9,562 bases of DNA from Parvularculaceae bacterium (lineage in GTDB: Bacteria > Pseudomonadota > Alphaproteobacteria > Caulobacterales > Parvularculaceae). The stretch lies in contig JACADX010000169.1 of NCBI GenBank assembly GCA_013389125.1, positions 1 through 9,562 of the forward strand, in the 5' to 3' direction. Position 1 is the stretch's first letter. The number at the start of each line of letters is the position of its first letter. A program made the translations under genes and the position numbers. Shown piece by piece: positions 1-6,840 of the stretch. The notes under the pieces are model-generated. The model saw nothing but the letters and a program-made list of their open reading frames with translations. It was not told the DNA's origin and did not search any database.

Positions 1-677
1 AAGCCGAGCGCGGCTTTTCCTTCATGCGGGACGGACCCCTGTCGATGCGCATGGACGGGGGAAAGCCGGACGCCAGCGACGTCGTCAACGCCGCCGACGC
101 GCGCGATCTCGCGGCGATTTTCAGGACTTACGGCGAGGAAAAGCGCGCCTCGCGGATTGCGCGCGCAATCGTCGACGAACGACGTTCGGCGCCGATCGCA
201 ACGACGCGGCGCCTCGCCGAGATCGTCGGACGCGCCTCGCCGCCGCGCCGCGAAGACAAGATCCACCCTGCGACGCGCGTCTTTCAGGCGCTCAGGATTT
301 TCGTAAATGACGAACTCGCGCAATTGGCGCGCGCCCTCGCCGCGGCCGAGCGGCTGCTTCGTCCGGCGGGCCGCCTCGTCGTCGTCACCTTTCATTCGCT
401 TGAAGACCGGATCGTCAAGCGCTTCTTGAGCGAGCGGTCCGCCGCGGCCGCGCGCCCATCGCGCCACGCCCCGGCGGCGGCGGCGGCCGAGCCCACGTTC
501 CGGGCGCTCTTCGGCAAGCCGTTGACGCCGCGCGAGGACGAGATCGCCGACAATCCGCGCGCGCGCTCGGCGAAACTGCGCGCCGCGATCAGAACCGACG
601 CGCCAGCGTCCGCCGCCGATCCCTTTGCGCTCGTTCCAAGCCTTGCGCTTTCGAAATCATTCGCCGCATGGAGCTGA
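1..677 (+). CDS. rsmH: 16S rRNA m4C1402 methyltransferase RsmH (MraW), 5' end cut by window
   Basis: This is the C-terminal part (about 224 residues) of the SAM-dependent methyltransferase that N4-methylates C1402 of 16S rRNA in the ribosomal P site. The reading frame is already open at base 3, so the first visible residues read AERGFSFMRDGPLSMRMD, a hallmark RsmH segment; the ATG at 24 lies inside it and is not the start. Further family motifs follow: VNAADARDLAAIFRTYGEE, HPATRVFQALRIFVNDEL, VTFHSLEDRIVKRF and a C-terminal NPRARSAKLR. The SAM-binding N-terminal part lies upstream of the window. One small oddity is Ser where E. coli RsmH has Asp in DGPLDMRM. The stop is TGA at 675-677, and ftsL begins 4 bases later. 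RsmH is usually the second gene of dcw clusters, after mraZ. Identification is firm. Confidence 0.97.
   Translation, partial: AERGFSFMRDGPLSMRMDGGKPDASDVVNAADARDLAAIFRTYGEEKRASRIARAIVDERRSAPIATTRRLAEIVGRASPPRREDKIHPATRVFQALRIFVNDELAQLARALAAAERLLRPAGRLVVVTFHSLEDRIVKRFLSERSAAAARPSRHAPAAAAAEPTFRALFGKPLTPREDEIADNPRARSAKLRAAIRTDAPASAADPFALVPSLALSKSFAAWS
670..673 (+). promoter_or_regulatory. Shine-Dalgarno site of ftsL
   Basis: GGAG lies 8 bases before the ATG at 682, within the last codons of rsmH. It supports 682 as the ftsL start rather than the upstream in-frame TTG at 625. Confidence 0.65.
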
Positions 678-681
678 TGTC

Positions 682-1047
682 ATGATGCGTATAACGATGA
701 TCCTGCTTTGCCTGATGCTCGCCGCCGCGGCCGCCGGCCGCTATCAGGCCGAGGCGGCCGTCCGCGAGGCGCGACAGGAGCTGCGCCGCCTCGACCGGGA
801 AAAGGCCAGGGAACTGAGTTCAATCCAGCTCTTGCGCGCCGAGATCGCCTATCTTGAAAGCCCGGAACGGCTCGCCGTCATTGCCGGCGAAATGACCGAT
901 CTTGCGCCGCTTTCGGGCGCGCAGCTGATGACCGCGGAAGACTTCGAGATCGCCTTCGGCGAGGGCGCCGAGCCCGCCCGTTCGGGCGCCTCCGAACGCG
1001 CGAGCGTCGTGACCGTCGCGGCCCTTGAGCGGACGGCGCCGCAGTGA
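682..1047 (+). CDS. ftsL: Cell division protein FtsL
   Basis: A 121-residue single-pass membrane protein of the divisome. In the family it forms a coiled-coil complex with FtsB and FtsQ and helps activate the FtsW-FtsI septal synthase. Visible features are a very short cytoplasmic N-terminus, one transmembrane segment at about residues 3-19 (rich in Ile, Leu and Ala), then a charged helical stretch at about 22-60 with regularly spaced Leu (ELRRLDREKARELSSIQLL) that fits a coiled coil. Next comes YLESPERLAVIA, the part typical of FtsL just after the coil, and a low-complexity tail. The start was chosen at ATG 682 because GGAG is well placed upstream and the hydrophobic segment follows directly; ATG 685 is equally possible, and TTG 625 would overlap rsmH. 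FtsL proteins diverge strongly, so the call rests on topology plus position between rsmH and ftsI. Its TGA overlaps the ftsI GTG. Confidence 0.88.
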   Translation: MMRITMILLCLMLAAAAAGRYQAEAAVREARQELRRLDREKARELSSIQLLRAEIAYLESPERLAVIAGEMTDLAPLSGAQLMTAEDFEIAFGEGAEPARSGASERASVVTVAALERTAPQ

Positions 1048-2810
1048 AACCGGCGCGCGCGAAACGAAAGCCGAGGCGCGAGGCGCGGTGCGCGATCATT
1101 GAGGAACGCGGCCGCTCCGCGGAAATCGACGCCGATCGCATCAGCGTGCAAAATCGCCGTGCGAAGACAATTGACGCCGCGCGGCGGCGGATCGCCATGT
1201 GCGCGGTCGCTTTTGCCTTCGTATTCGGGCTTTTGTCGCTGCGCCTCGGCGCCGTCGCGACCGCGCCGGACAACTCCCGCGGCCGCGCAGTTGCTAGCGT
1301 CGGCGACGATCCGGACCGCCGGGAAATCGTCGACCGCAACGGCGTCCTCCTCGCGGCCAACCTGCCGATGCGGTCGCTTGAAATCGCCGGGCGGGAAGTC
1401 TGGAGCGCGCGCGAGACGGCGACGGCGATTGCGTCCGTCATTCCTGCGATCGACGCCGCCGACCTTGAGAAAAAGCTCGCGGACGGACGCTACGTCGAGA
1501 TCCAGGAACGACTGACGCCCGCTCAGGAGGAGGCGGTGTTCGCGCTCGGACTGCCGGGCGTGCGTTTTTCGCCGCGGACGAAGCGGTTTTACCCGCAAGG
1601 CGCCATCGCCGCGCATGTCGTCGGTCATGTCGAGCCGGGGAAGGGCGGCGTGATGGGCCTTGAGCGCGTTCTTGACGATCGTCGCGGCGACGGCGCGATG
1701 GCGGCCTCGATCGATTTGCGCGCCCAGCAAATCCTTGAACAAGAACTCGGCGCGGCTTTGACGAAGTTTCACGCGAAGGCGGCGTTCGGCGGCGTCATGG
1801 ACGTGAGAACGGGCGAAATACTGGCGCTTTCGAGCCTTCCCGATTTCGATCCGAATGCGCCGGGCGCCGCGCCGGCCGATTCCCGCCGCAATCGCGCCGT
1901 CTATGATCGCTACGAACTCGGCTCCGCGTTCAAGCTGTTTACCGCCGCCGCCGCGCTTGAGACCGGCGTCGCGAGCGAAAAATCGACCTATGACGCCAAG
2001 GGATATTACAGGATCGCCGATAAGATCATTCGCGACTTCCACGGCGAGAACCGCGTGCTCACATTATCGGAGGTGGTGCAATATTCCTCCAACATCGGCG
2101 CGGCGCGCGTCGCGGCCGACCTCGGGCCGGACCGACAGAAGGCGGCGCTTCGGCAGCTCGGTCTCCTTGAGCCCTTGCCGATCGAGCTTTCGGAGCGGCG
2201 CGCGCCGGAGCTTCCCTGGCAGTGGGGGCCGGTCGAGACCGCGACAATCGCCTACGGTCACGGAATATCGGTGACGCCGCTTCATCTTCTCGCCGCGGTC
2301 GCAAGCGTCGTGAACGGCGGCACATATCGCGCGCCGACCTTCCTGCGCGCGGAAGGCGATATCGGCGGCCGTAAGGTCTTCTCGCCGGAAACGAGCGCGA
2401 AGATGCGCCGCATCATGCGCGGTGTTGTCGCCGGCGGCACCGCGGAGCTCGCCGAAACTCCCGGGTATTATGTCATCGGCAAGACCGCGACGGCGGAAAA
2501 AGCGACGCGCGGCGGCTATAATCCGAATGCGCGCCTTGCGACGTTTGTCGGGGCCTTTCCGGGCGTCGAACCGCGATACGCGGTGCTTGTCGGTCTTGAC
2601 GAGCCGCAGGCGATCGAGGGTACCTGGGGCTATGCGACGGCGGGCTGGAACGCGGCGCCGACCTTTTCGGCGATCGTGCAGCGCCTGGCGCCGCTGCTTG
2701 GCGTGATGCCGATATCGGAGCGCGACGCTGTCGCCGCCTTCGGCGGCCGCGAAGCGGAATCGGCGCGGCGCGCCTCGCTCGACGCGGCGCAGGTCGGAGG
2801 CGCGCCGTGA
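1044..2810 (+). CDS. ftsI: Septal peptidoglycan transpeptidase FtsI (PBP3)
   Basis: A 588-residue class B penicillin-binding protein that cross-links septal peptidoglycan in the periplasm, working with FtsW. Layout: cytoplasmic basic N-terminus (1-49), one membrane anchor (about 50-70), the pedestal domain (about 90-220, with DRNG at 97-100 and a GLERVLDD segment at 205-212), then the transpeptidase domain (about 245-550). The catalytic boxes are SAFK (nucleophile Ser294, Lys297) and SSN (348-350). The third box, normally KTG(T/S), reads KTAT at 480-483, with GCG at 2487-2489; this is unusual (see findings). The family hallmark YGHGISVTPL is present at 404-412. The GTG start at 1044 shares a GTGA overlap with the ftsL stop and has only a weak upstream GGA (1031-1033), so the exact start is less sure; ATG 1197 would remove the cytoplasmic tail and cut into the anchor. 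It ends in a GTGA overlap with murE. Confidence 0.96.
   Translation: MKPARAKRKPRREARCAIIEERGRSAEIDADRISVQNRRAKTIDAARRRIAMCAVAFAFVFGLLSLRLGAVATAPDNSRGRAVASVGDDPDRREIVDRNGVLLAANLPMRSLEIAGREVWSARETATAIASVIPAIDAADLEKKLADGRYVEIQERLTPAQEEAVFALGLPGVRFSPRTKRFYPQGAIAAHVVGHVEPGKGGVMGLERVLDDRRGDGAMAASIDLRAQQILEQELGAALTKFHAKAAFGGVMDVRTGEILALSSLPDFDPNAPGAAPADSRRNRAVYDRYELGSAFKLFTAAAALETGVASEKSTYDAKGYYRIADKIIRDFHGENRVLTLSEVVQYSSNIGAARVAADLGPDRQKAALRQLGLLEPLPIELSERRAPELPWQWGPVETATIAYGHGISVTPLHLLAAVASVVNGGTYRAPTFLRAEGDIGGRKVFSPETSAKMRRIMRGVVAGGTAELAETPGYYVIGKTATAEKATRGGYNPNARLATFVGAFPGVEPRYAVLVGLDEPQAIEGTWGYATAGWNAAPTFSAIVQRLAPLLGVMPISERDAVAAFGGREAESARRASLDAAQVGGAP
2796..2800 (+). promoter_or_regulatory. Shine-Dalgarno site of murE
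   Basis: GGAGG sits 6 bases before the GTG at 2807, inside the end of ftsI. It is the strongest ribosome binding site in the window and supports a GTG start at the stop/start overlap. Confidence 0.75.
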
Positions 2811-4234
2811 AGCTCTCGGCGCTTGCAGCAGCGCCGTTCAGCCCGGACCCCGACATCAAGGGCCTCACGGCGGACAGCCGCACGGTCCGGCCGGGCTTTC
2901 TCTTTGCGGCGCTGCCGGGCGCGACGGCCGATGGTGCGGCCTTTATTCCGCAAGCGGAGAAAGCGGGCGCCGCCGCGATCCTCGCCCGACCCGGCGCACG
3001 GACCTCGCTGCCGCTTATCGCCGACGCCGAGCCGCGCCGCCGCCTTGCCGCGATCGCCGCGCGCTATTATCCGCGCCAGCCGGAATTCGTCGCAGGGGTC
3101 ACCGGCACGAACGGCAAGACGTCGAGCGCCGTCTTCGCCGCCGCGCTGTGGTCGATGCTCGGGCGCCGGTCGGGAAGCATCGGCACTCTCGGCGCGCGCG
3201 CGGGCGGATTTGAAAGAAAGCTCCAGCATACGACGCCCGAGCCCGTGACCTTGCACGAAACGCTCGACGCGATGGCGGGCGCCGGCGTCGACCATCTCGC
3301 CATGGAGGTTTCGAGCCACGCGCTCGCCCAGTTCCGCGCCGACGGCGTCCGCTTCGCCGCGGCGGCTTTCACGAACATCACGCAGGACCATCTCGATTTC
3401 CACGCCGACCTCGCCGACTATTTCCGCGCCAAGAAGCGGCTCTTTCTCGAACTCCTGCCGAAATCGGGCGTTGCGGTCGTCAATCTCGACGGGGAAGGCG
3501 GCGAGGAAGTTGAAAGCGCCGCTTCAGGGCGCGGCGTCACGGTATTGACGACCGGCGCGCGCGGGCGAACCTTGACGCTAAAAGCGCTCGCGCCGGAGGC
3601 GACGGGACTTCGCGTCAGCATTGCGTCCGGCGAAAAGCGCTTTGACCTGCGGCTGCCGCTGATCGGCGCGTTCCAGGCCGAAAACGCGCTCCTCGCCGCG
3701 GGTCTTGCCATCGCGAGCGGCGAAAAGCCGGACGCCGCGCTGCCGCTTCTCGAGCGCCTTCCGGGCGTTCCGGGCCGAATGCAGCGCGCCGCTGACGTCG
3801 GCGGCGCCGGCGCATATGTTGATTACGCGCACACGCCTGACGCCGTCGAGACGGCGCTTTGCGCGATCCGCCCGCATGCGAAGGGCCGCGTCATCGTGAT
3901 TATCGGCGCCGGCGGCGACCGCGACCGGGGGAAGCGGCCGCTGATGGGCGCGGCGGCGGCGCGCGGCGCTGACGTCGTCATCGTCACCGATGATAATCCG
4001 CGTACGGAGGATCCGGCGGCGATCCGTCGCGACGTGCTTGCCGGCTGCCCCGGCGCGGAGGAAGTCGCCGATCGCCGGGACGCCATCGCCATGGGAATGG
4101 CGATGCTGAAAACGGGGGACGTGCTGCTCATCGCCGGCAAAGGCCATGAGACGGGGCAGGTCGTGGGGACTGAAACGCTGCCGTTTGACGACGTCGACGT
4201 CGCGCGGCGCGTCGCGAAGGAGATCGGGAGATGA
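2807..4234 (+). CDS. murE: UDP-MurNAc-L-Ala-D-Glu:meso-diaminopimelate ligase MurE
   Basis: A 475-residue cytoplasmic Mur ligase that adds the third stem-peptide residue to UDP-MurNAc-L-Ala-D-Glu with ATP. The N-terminal UDP-sugar domain (about 1-90) carries TADSRTVRPG at 21-30. The central ATPase domain has the P-loop GTNGKTS at 100-106 (Lys104), TTPEP at 142-146, MEVSSHAL at 166-173, DHLDFH at 194-199, and an AKKRLF segment at 208-213 whose Lys209 matches the carbamylated lysine of the family. The C-terminal domain has DYAHTPDA at 339-346 and DNPRTEDP at 396-403. DNPR is the known signature for meso-diaminopimelate rather than lysine specificity, so the cell wall is inferred to be the DAP type. 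AGKGHE at 443-448 is also typical. Length is normal. The GTG start overlaps the ftsI stop, and the end overlaps murF as ATGA. Confidence 0.97.
   Translation: MKLSALAAAPFSPDPDIKGLTADSRTVRPGFLFAALPGATADGAAFIPQAEKAGAAAILARPGARTSLPLIADAEPRRRLAAIAARYYPRQPEFVAGVTGTNGKTSSAVFAAALWSMLGRRSGSIGTLGARAGGFERKLQHTTPEPVTLHETLDAMAGAGVDHLAMEVSSHALAQFRADGVRFAAAAFTNITQDHLDFHADLADYFRAKKRLFLELLPKSGVAVVNLDGEGGEEVESAASGRGVTVLTTGARGRTLTLKALAPEATGLRVSIASGEKRFDLRLPLIGAFQAENALLAAGLAIASGEKPDAALPLLERLPGVPGRMQRAADVGGAGAYVDYAHTPDAVETALCAIRPHAKGRVIVIIGAGGDRDRGKRPLMGAAAARGADVVIVTDDNPRTEDPAAIRRDVLAGCPGAEEVADRRDAIAMGMAMLKTGDVLLIAGKGHETGQVVGTETLPFDDVDVARRVAKEIGR
4217..4222 (+). promoter_or_regulatory. Shine-Dalgarno site of murF
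   Basis: AAGGAG lies 8 bases before the ATG at 4231, within the last codons of murE, and fixes the murF start at the ATGA overlap. Confidence 0.72.
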
Positions 4235-5664
4235 GCGAGGGTCTTTGGACGGCGTTTGAAGCGGCGGCGGCGACCGGCGGCGCCTTGTGCGCGCGCGGCG
4301 GCGATCCCGACCGCTGGATCGCGGAGGAGTGGGCGGCGGCGGGGCTCTCGATCGACACCCGCACGCTGTCGCCGGGCGAGATGTTCGTCGCGCTCATCGA
4401 CGCGCGCGACGGGCACGAATTCGTCAACAGCGCGTTTGAGCGCGGCGCCTCGGCGGCGCTTGTCGCGCGGGCGCCTGACAATGCGCCGGACGGCGCGCCG
4501 CTGCTTGTCGTCAAGGACACGCTTGAGGGGCTGCGCGATCTCGCGCGCGCGGCGCGTCTCAGGAATTTCGGCAAGCGCGTCGCCGTGACGGGAAGCGTCG
4601 GGAAGACTTCGACCAAGGAAATGCTGCGCGCCGCCCTTTCGGCCTTCGGGCGCGTTCACGCCTCGGACAAGAGCTTCAACAATCACTGGGGCGTGCCGCT
4701 CACTTTGGCGCGCATGCCGATTGATTCCGATTTCGGCGTCTTCGAGATCGGCATGAATCACGCCGGCGAAATCGCGCCCTTGACGCGCCTTGTCGCGCCG
4801 CATGTCGCGATCATCACGACCATCGGCGAGGCGCATATCGAAAATCTCGGGAGCCGCGAGAACATCGCGCGGGCCAAGGCGGAGATCTTTCTCGGCGTTG
4901 CAAGGGGCGGCGCCGTCGTCTTGCCGGCGGACAATGATTTCCGCAATCTCTTGCGCAGGCTCGCCGGCGAGGCCGGCGTCGAACGGATCATTACATTCGG
5001 CGAAAGCCCTGACGCGGACATTCGTCTTACCGAGTATCGCGGCGATGCGGCCGCGGGCGAGGCGCGCGCGCGCGTCTTCGGCGAGCCGCTCGACATTGCG
5101 CTCGGCGCGCCCGGCAAGCACCATGCGCTGAACGCCCTTTCAGTGGTCGGCGCGGCGATAGCGCTTGGCGTCTCGGCCGCTCGGGCCGCGGCGGCGCTGA
5201 AGGGTCTCGGGCCCGTCGCCGGCCGCGGCGCGCAGACGAGCGTGCGTCTCGCCGCCGGCGGGGAAGCGACGCTCATTGACGAAAGCTACAACGCCAATCC
5301 GACCTCGATGGCGGCGGCGTTCGCAGTTCTGGCGGCGGCGCGGCCGAAACCCGGCGGGCGGCGGATTGCCGTCCTCGGGCAGATGCTTGAGCTCGGGGAT
5401 CAGGGGCCTGCGCTTCACGCCGGTCTCGCCGAACCGCTCGCCGCCGCGGGCGTCGATTCGCTCTTCGTCGTCGGCGCCCTCATGGATCATTTGTGGAACA
5501 AGGTTCCGGCGGCGATCAGGGCCGGCCGGGCCGCGGACGCGCGCGCGCTCGCGCCGGCTGTCATCGCCGCGCTCCGGGACGGCGACATTGTCATGGTCAA
5601 AGGCTCGAACGGCTCTAAGGTGAGCGAAATCGTCGCGGCGATCAAAGCCGCCGGGATGCATTAG
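4231..5664 (+). CDS. murF: UDP-MurNAc-tripeptide:D-alanyl-D-alanine ligase MurF
   Basis: A 477-residue Mur ligase that uses ATP to attach D-Ala-D-Ala to UDP-MurNAc-tripeptide, completing the soluble pentapeptide precursor. The N-terminal domain has the SIDTRTLSPGEMFVAL motif (40-55), the MurF/MurE substrate-domain signature. The ATPase domain holds the P-loop TGSVGKTSTKE (120-130, Lys125), FNNHWGVPLTL (149-159), EIGMNHAGEI (172-181) and TTIGEAHIENLGS (196-208). The C-terminal domain holds DESYNANPTSM (350-360), VLGQMLELGD (381-390) and VKGSNGSKV (456-464), all MurF-typical. Length is normal. It starts in an ATGA overlap with murE and ends with TAG at 5662-5664, after which comes the longest gap of the window. 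Nothing looks broken or transferred. Confidence 0.97.
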   Translation: MSEGLWTAFEAAAATGGALCARGGDPDRWIAEEWAAAGLSIDTRTLSPGEMFVALIDARDGHEFVNSAFERGASAALVARAPDNAPDGAPLLVVKDTLEGLRDLARAARLRNFGKRVAVTGSVGKTSTKEMLRAALSAFGRVHASDKSFNNHWGVPLTLARMPIDSDFGVFEIGMNHAGEIAPLTRLVAPHVAIITTIGEAHIENLGSRENIARAKAEIFLGVARGGAVVLPADNDFRNLLRRLAGEAGVERIITFGESPDADIRLTEYRGDAAAGEARARVFGEPLDIALGAPGKHHALNALSVVGAAIALGVSAARAAAALKGLGPVAGRGAQTSVRLAAGGEATLIDESYNANPTSMAAAFAVLAAARPKPGGRRIAVLGQMLELGDQGPALHAGLAEPLAAAGVDSLFVVGALMDHLWNKVPAAIRAGRAADARALAPAVIAALRDGDIVMVKGSNGSKVSEIVAAIKAAGMH

Positions 5665-5690
5665 GGCGACAACAAGAAAAGTCTGAAGCG
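5665..5690 (+). other. 26-base murF-mraY gap
   Basis: This is the longest spacer in the window and is visibly richer in A than the surroundings (the ACAACAAGAAAAG part, around 5669-5681). I see no hairpin, terminator or -35/-10 pair. The only ribosome-binding candidate is GAAG at 5685-5688, just 2 bases from the mraY ATG, which is poor spacing; mraY may depend on the A-rich leader or on ribosomes coming off murF. Confidence 0.5.
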
Positions 5691-6827
5691 ATGCTCTATT
5701 ACCTGATGAATTTCTCCGACCAGTCCGCGCTCTTCAACGTCTTCCGTTACCTTTCGTTCAGGACCGGCGGCGCGATCATGACGGCGCTTGTCATCGCGTT
5801 CATCGTCGGACCGCGCCTCATCCGATGGATGCGCAGAAAACAGGGAAAGGGCCAGCCGATCCGGCAGGATGGTCCGCAAAGCCACATCATCTCCAAGGCC
5901 GGAACGCCGACCATGGGCGGCGTCCTCATCCTCCTCTCCCTGACGATTTCGACGCTCCTGTGGGCGCGCCTCGACAACGCCTATGTCTGGATCGTCATGG
6001 GCGTCACCTTGACCTACGGCGCGCTCGGCTTTTGGGACGACTATCTCAAGGTGACGAAACAGACGGCGTCCGGCGTCGTCGGCTCGATGAAGCTGGTCAT
6101 CCAGTTCGCGGTTGCGATCCTTGCGGGTCTTGCCTGCGTGCTGACGCTCGGGGCCGCCCCGGATGCGCCGGCGGGGATTGAGACGTCCGTCGCCGTGCCG
6201 TTCGTGCCGCTGCAGTTCTTCCAAGGCTGGTTTGGCGAAGGCTCGGGCGGCGTGCCGATCGGCTGGTTGATGGTTCCGTTCGCCGCTTTCGTGATCGTCG
6301 GCGCATCGAACACCGTAAACCTCACCGACGGGCTTGACGGACTCGCGACCGTGCCGGTGATGATCGCGGCCGGCGCTTACGGCTTCATCGTCTACGTCGT
6401 CGGCCGTTTCGACTACGCGGATTACCTCGGCGTGCCGTTCGTTCCGGGCGTCGGCGAACTTGCGATCATTTGCGGCGCGATCATCGGCGCCGGGCTCGGC
6501 TTTCTCTGGTTCAATGCGCCGCCGGCGGCGATCTTCATGGGCGACACCGGCTCGCTCGCGCTCGGCGGCGCGATCGGCGCAATCGCGGTCGCGGCCAAGC
6601 ACGAAATCGTGCTCGCGATCGTCGGCGGCCTGTTTGTCCTTGAGGGCCTCTCGGTCATGATCCAGATCGCGTCGTTCAAGCTGACCGGCAAGCGCGTCTT
6701 CAGAATGGCGCCGATCCACCATCATTTCGAACAGCTTAGATGGAAAGAGTCGACCATCGTCATCCGGTTCTGGATCATCGCGGTGATCCTCGCGCTAATC
6801 GGTCTTTCAACCCTCAAACTGCGCTAG
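5691..6827 (+). CDS. mraY: Phospho-MurNAc-pentapeptide translocase MraY
   Basis: A 378-residue polytopic inner-membrane enzyme that transfers phospho-MurNAc-pentapeptide from UDP to undecaprenyl phosphate, giving lipid I. The start MLYYL followed by FNVFRYLSFRTGGA (15-28) is the classic MraY N-terminus. About ten hydrophobic segments can be seen (roughly 29-44, 74-91, 97-114, 132-152, 193-208, 220-238, 256-275, 287-302, 306-328 and 355-375). Active-site motifs are TPTMGG (72-77), FWDDYLK with Asp116-Asp117 (114-120), NLTDGLDGLA (210-219), FMGDTGS with Asp285 (282-288) and the HHH motif PIHHHFE (341-347). It is about 18 residues longer than E. coli MraY; most of the extra length lies in the periplasmic loop between segments 4 and 5 (about 155-192). 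The stop is TAG at 6825-6827, and 13 bases separate it from murD. Confidence 0.98.
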   Translation: MLYYLMNFSDQSALFNVFRYLSFRTGGAIMTALVIAFIVGPRLIRWMRRKQGKGQPIRQDGPQSHIISKAGTPTMGGVLILLSLTISTLLWARLDNAYVWIVMGVTLTYGALGFWDDYLKVTKQTASGVVGSMKLVIQFAVAILAGLACVLTLGAAPDAPAGIETSVAVPFVPLQFFQGWFGEGSGGVPIGWLMVPFAAFVIVGASNTVNLTDGLDGLATVPVMIAAGAYGFIVYVVGRFDYADYLGVPFVPGVGELAIICGAIIGAGLGFLWFNAPPAAIFMGDTGSLALGGAIGAIAVAAKHEIVLAIVGGLFVLEGLSVMIQIASFKLTGKRVFRMAPIHHHFEQLRWKESTIVIRFWIIAVILALIGLSTLKLR

Positions 6828-6840
6828 GCGGTTCGCGTCG

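Noticed and set aside
625..681. TTG at 625 as an earlier ftsL start overlapping rsmH
   Set aside because: It would add 19 residues with no family resemblance before the membrane segment, whereas ATG 682 has GGAG at suitable spacing.
849..2042. A 397-codon open frame on the minus strand opposite ftsL and ftsI
   Set aside because: It lies antisense to well-identified genes. The translation is dominated by Arg, Ala, Gly and Asp with no recognisable domain, as expected from a frame opposite G+C-rich codons.
3823..5124. A 433-codon minus-strand open frame across the murE-murF junction
   Set aside because: It is antisense to two genes with complete catalytic motifs and gives no recognisable protein features; it is a by-product of high G+C content.
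5665..5690. Possible internal promoter or terminator in the A-rich gap before mraY
   Set aside because: The gap is only 26 bases, with no inverted repeat, T-run or recognisable -35/-10 pair.
5661..6725. A 354-codon minus-strand open frame opposite mraY, very rich in Asp, Glu, Arg and His
   Set aside because: Its composition is the antisense image of a hydrophobic membrane protein with G+C-rich codons. There is no motif and MraY on the plus strand is certain.
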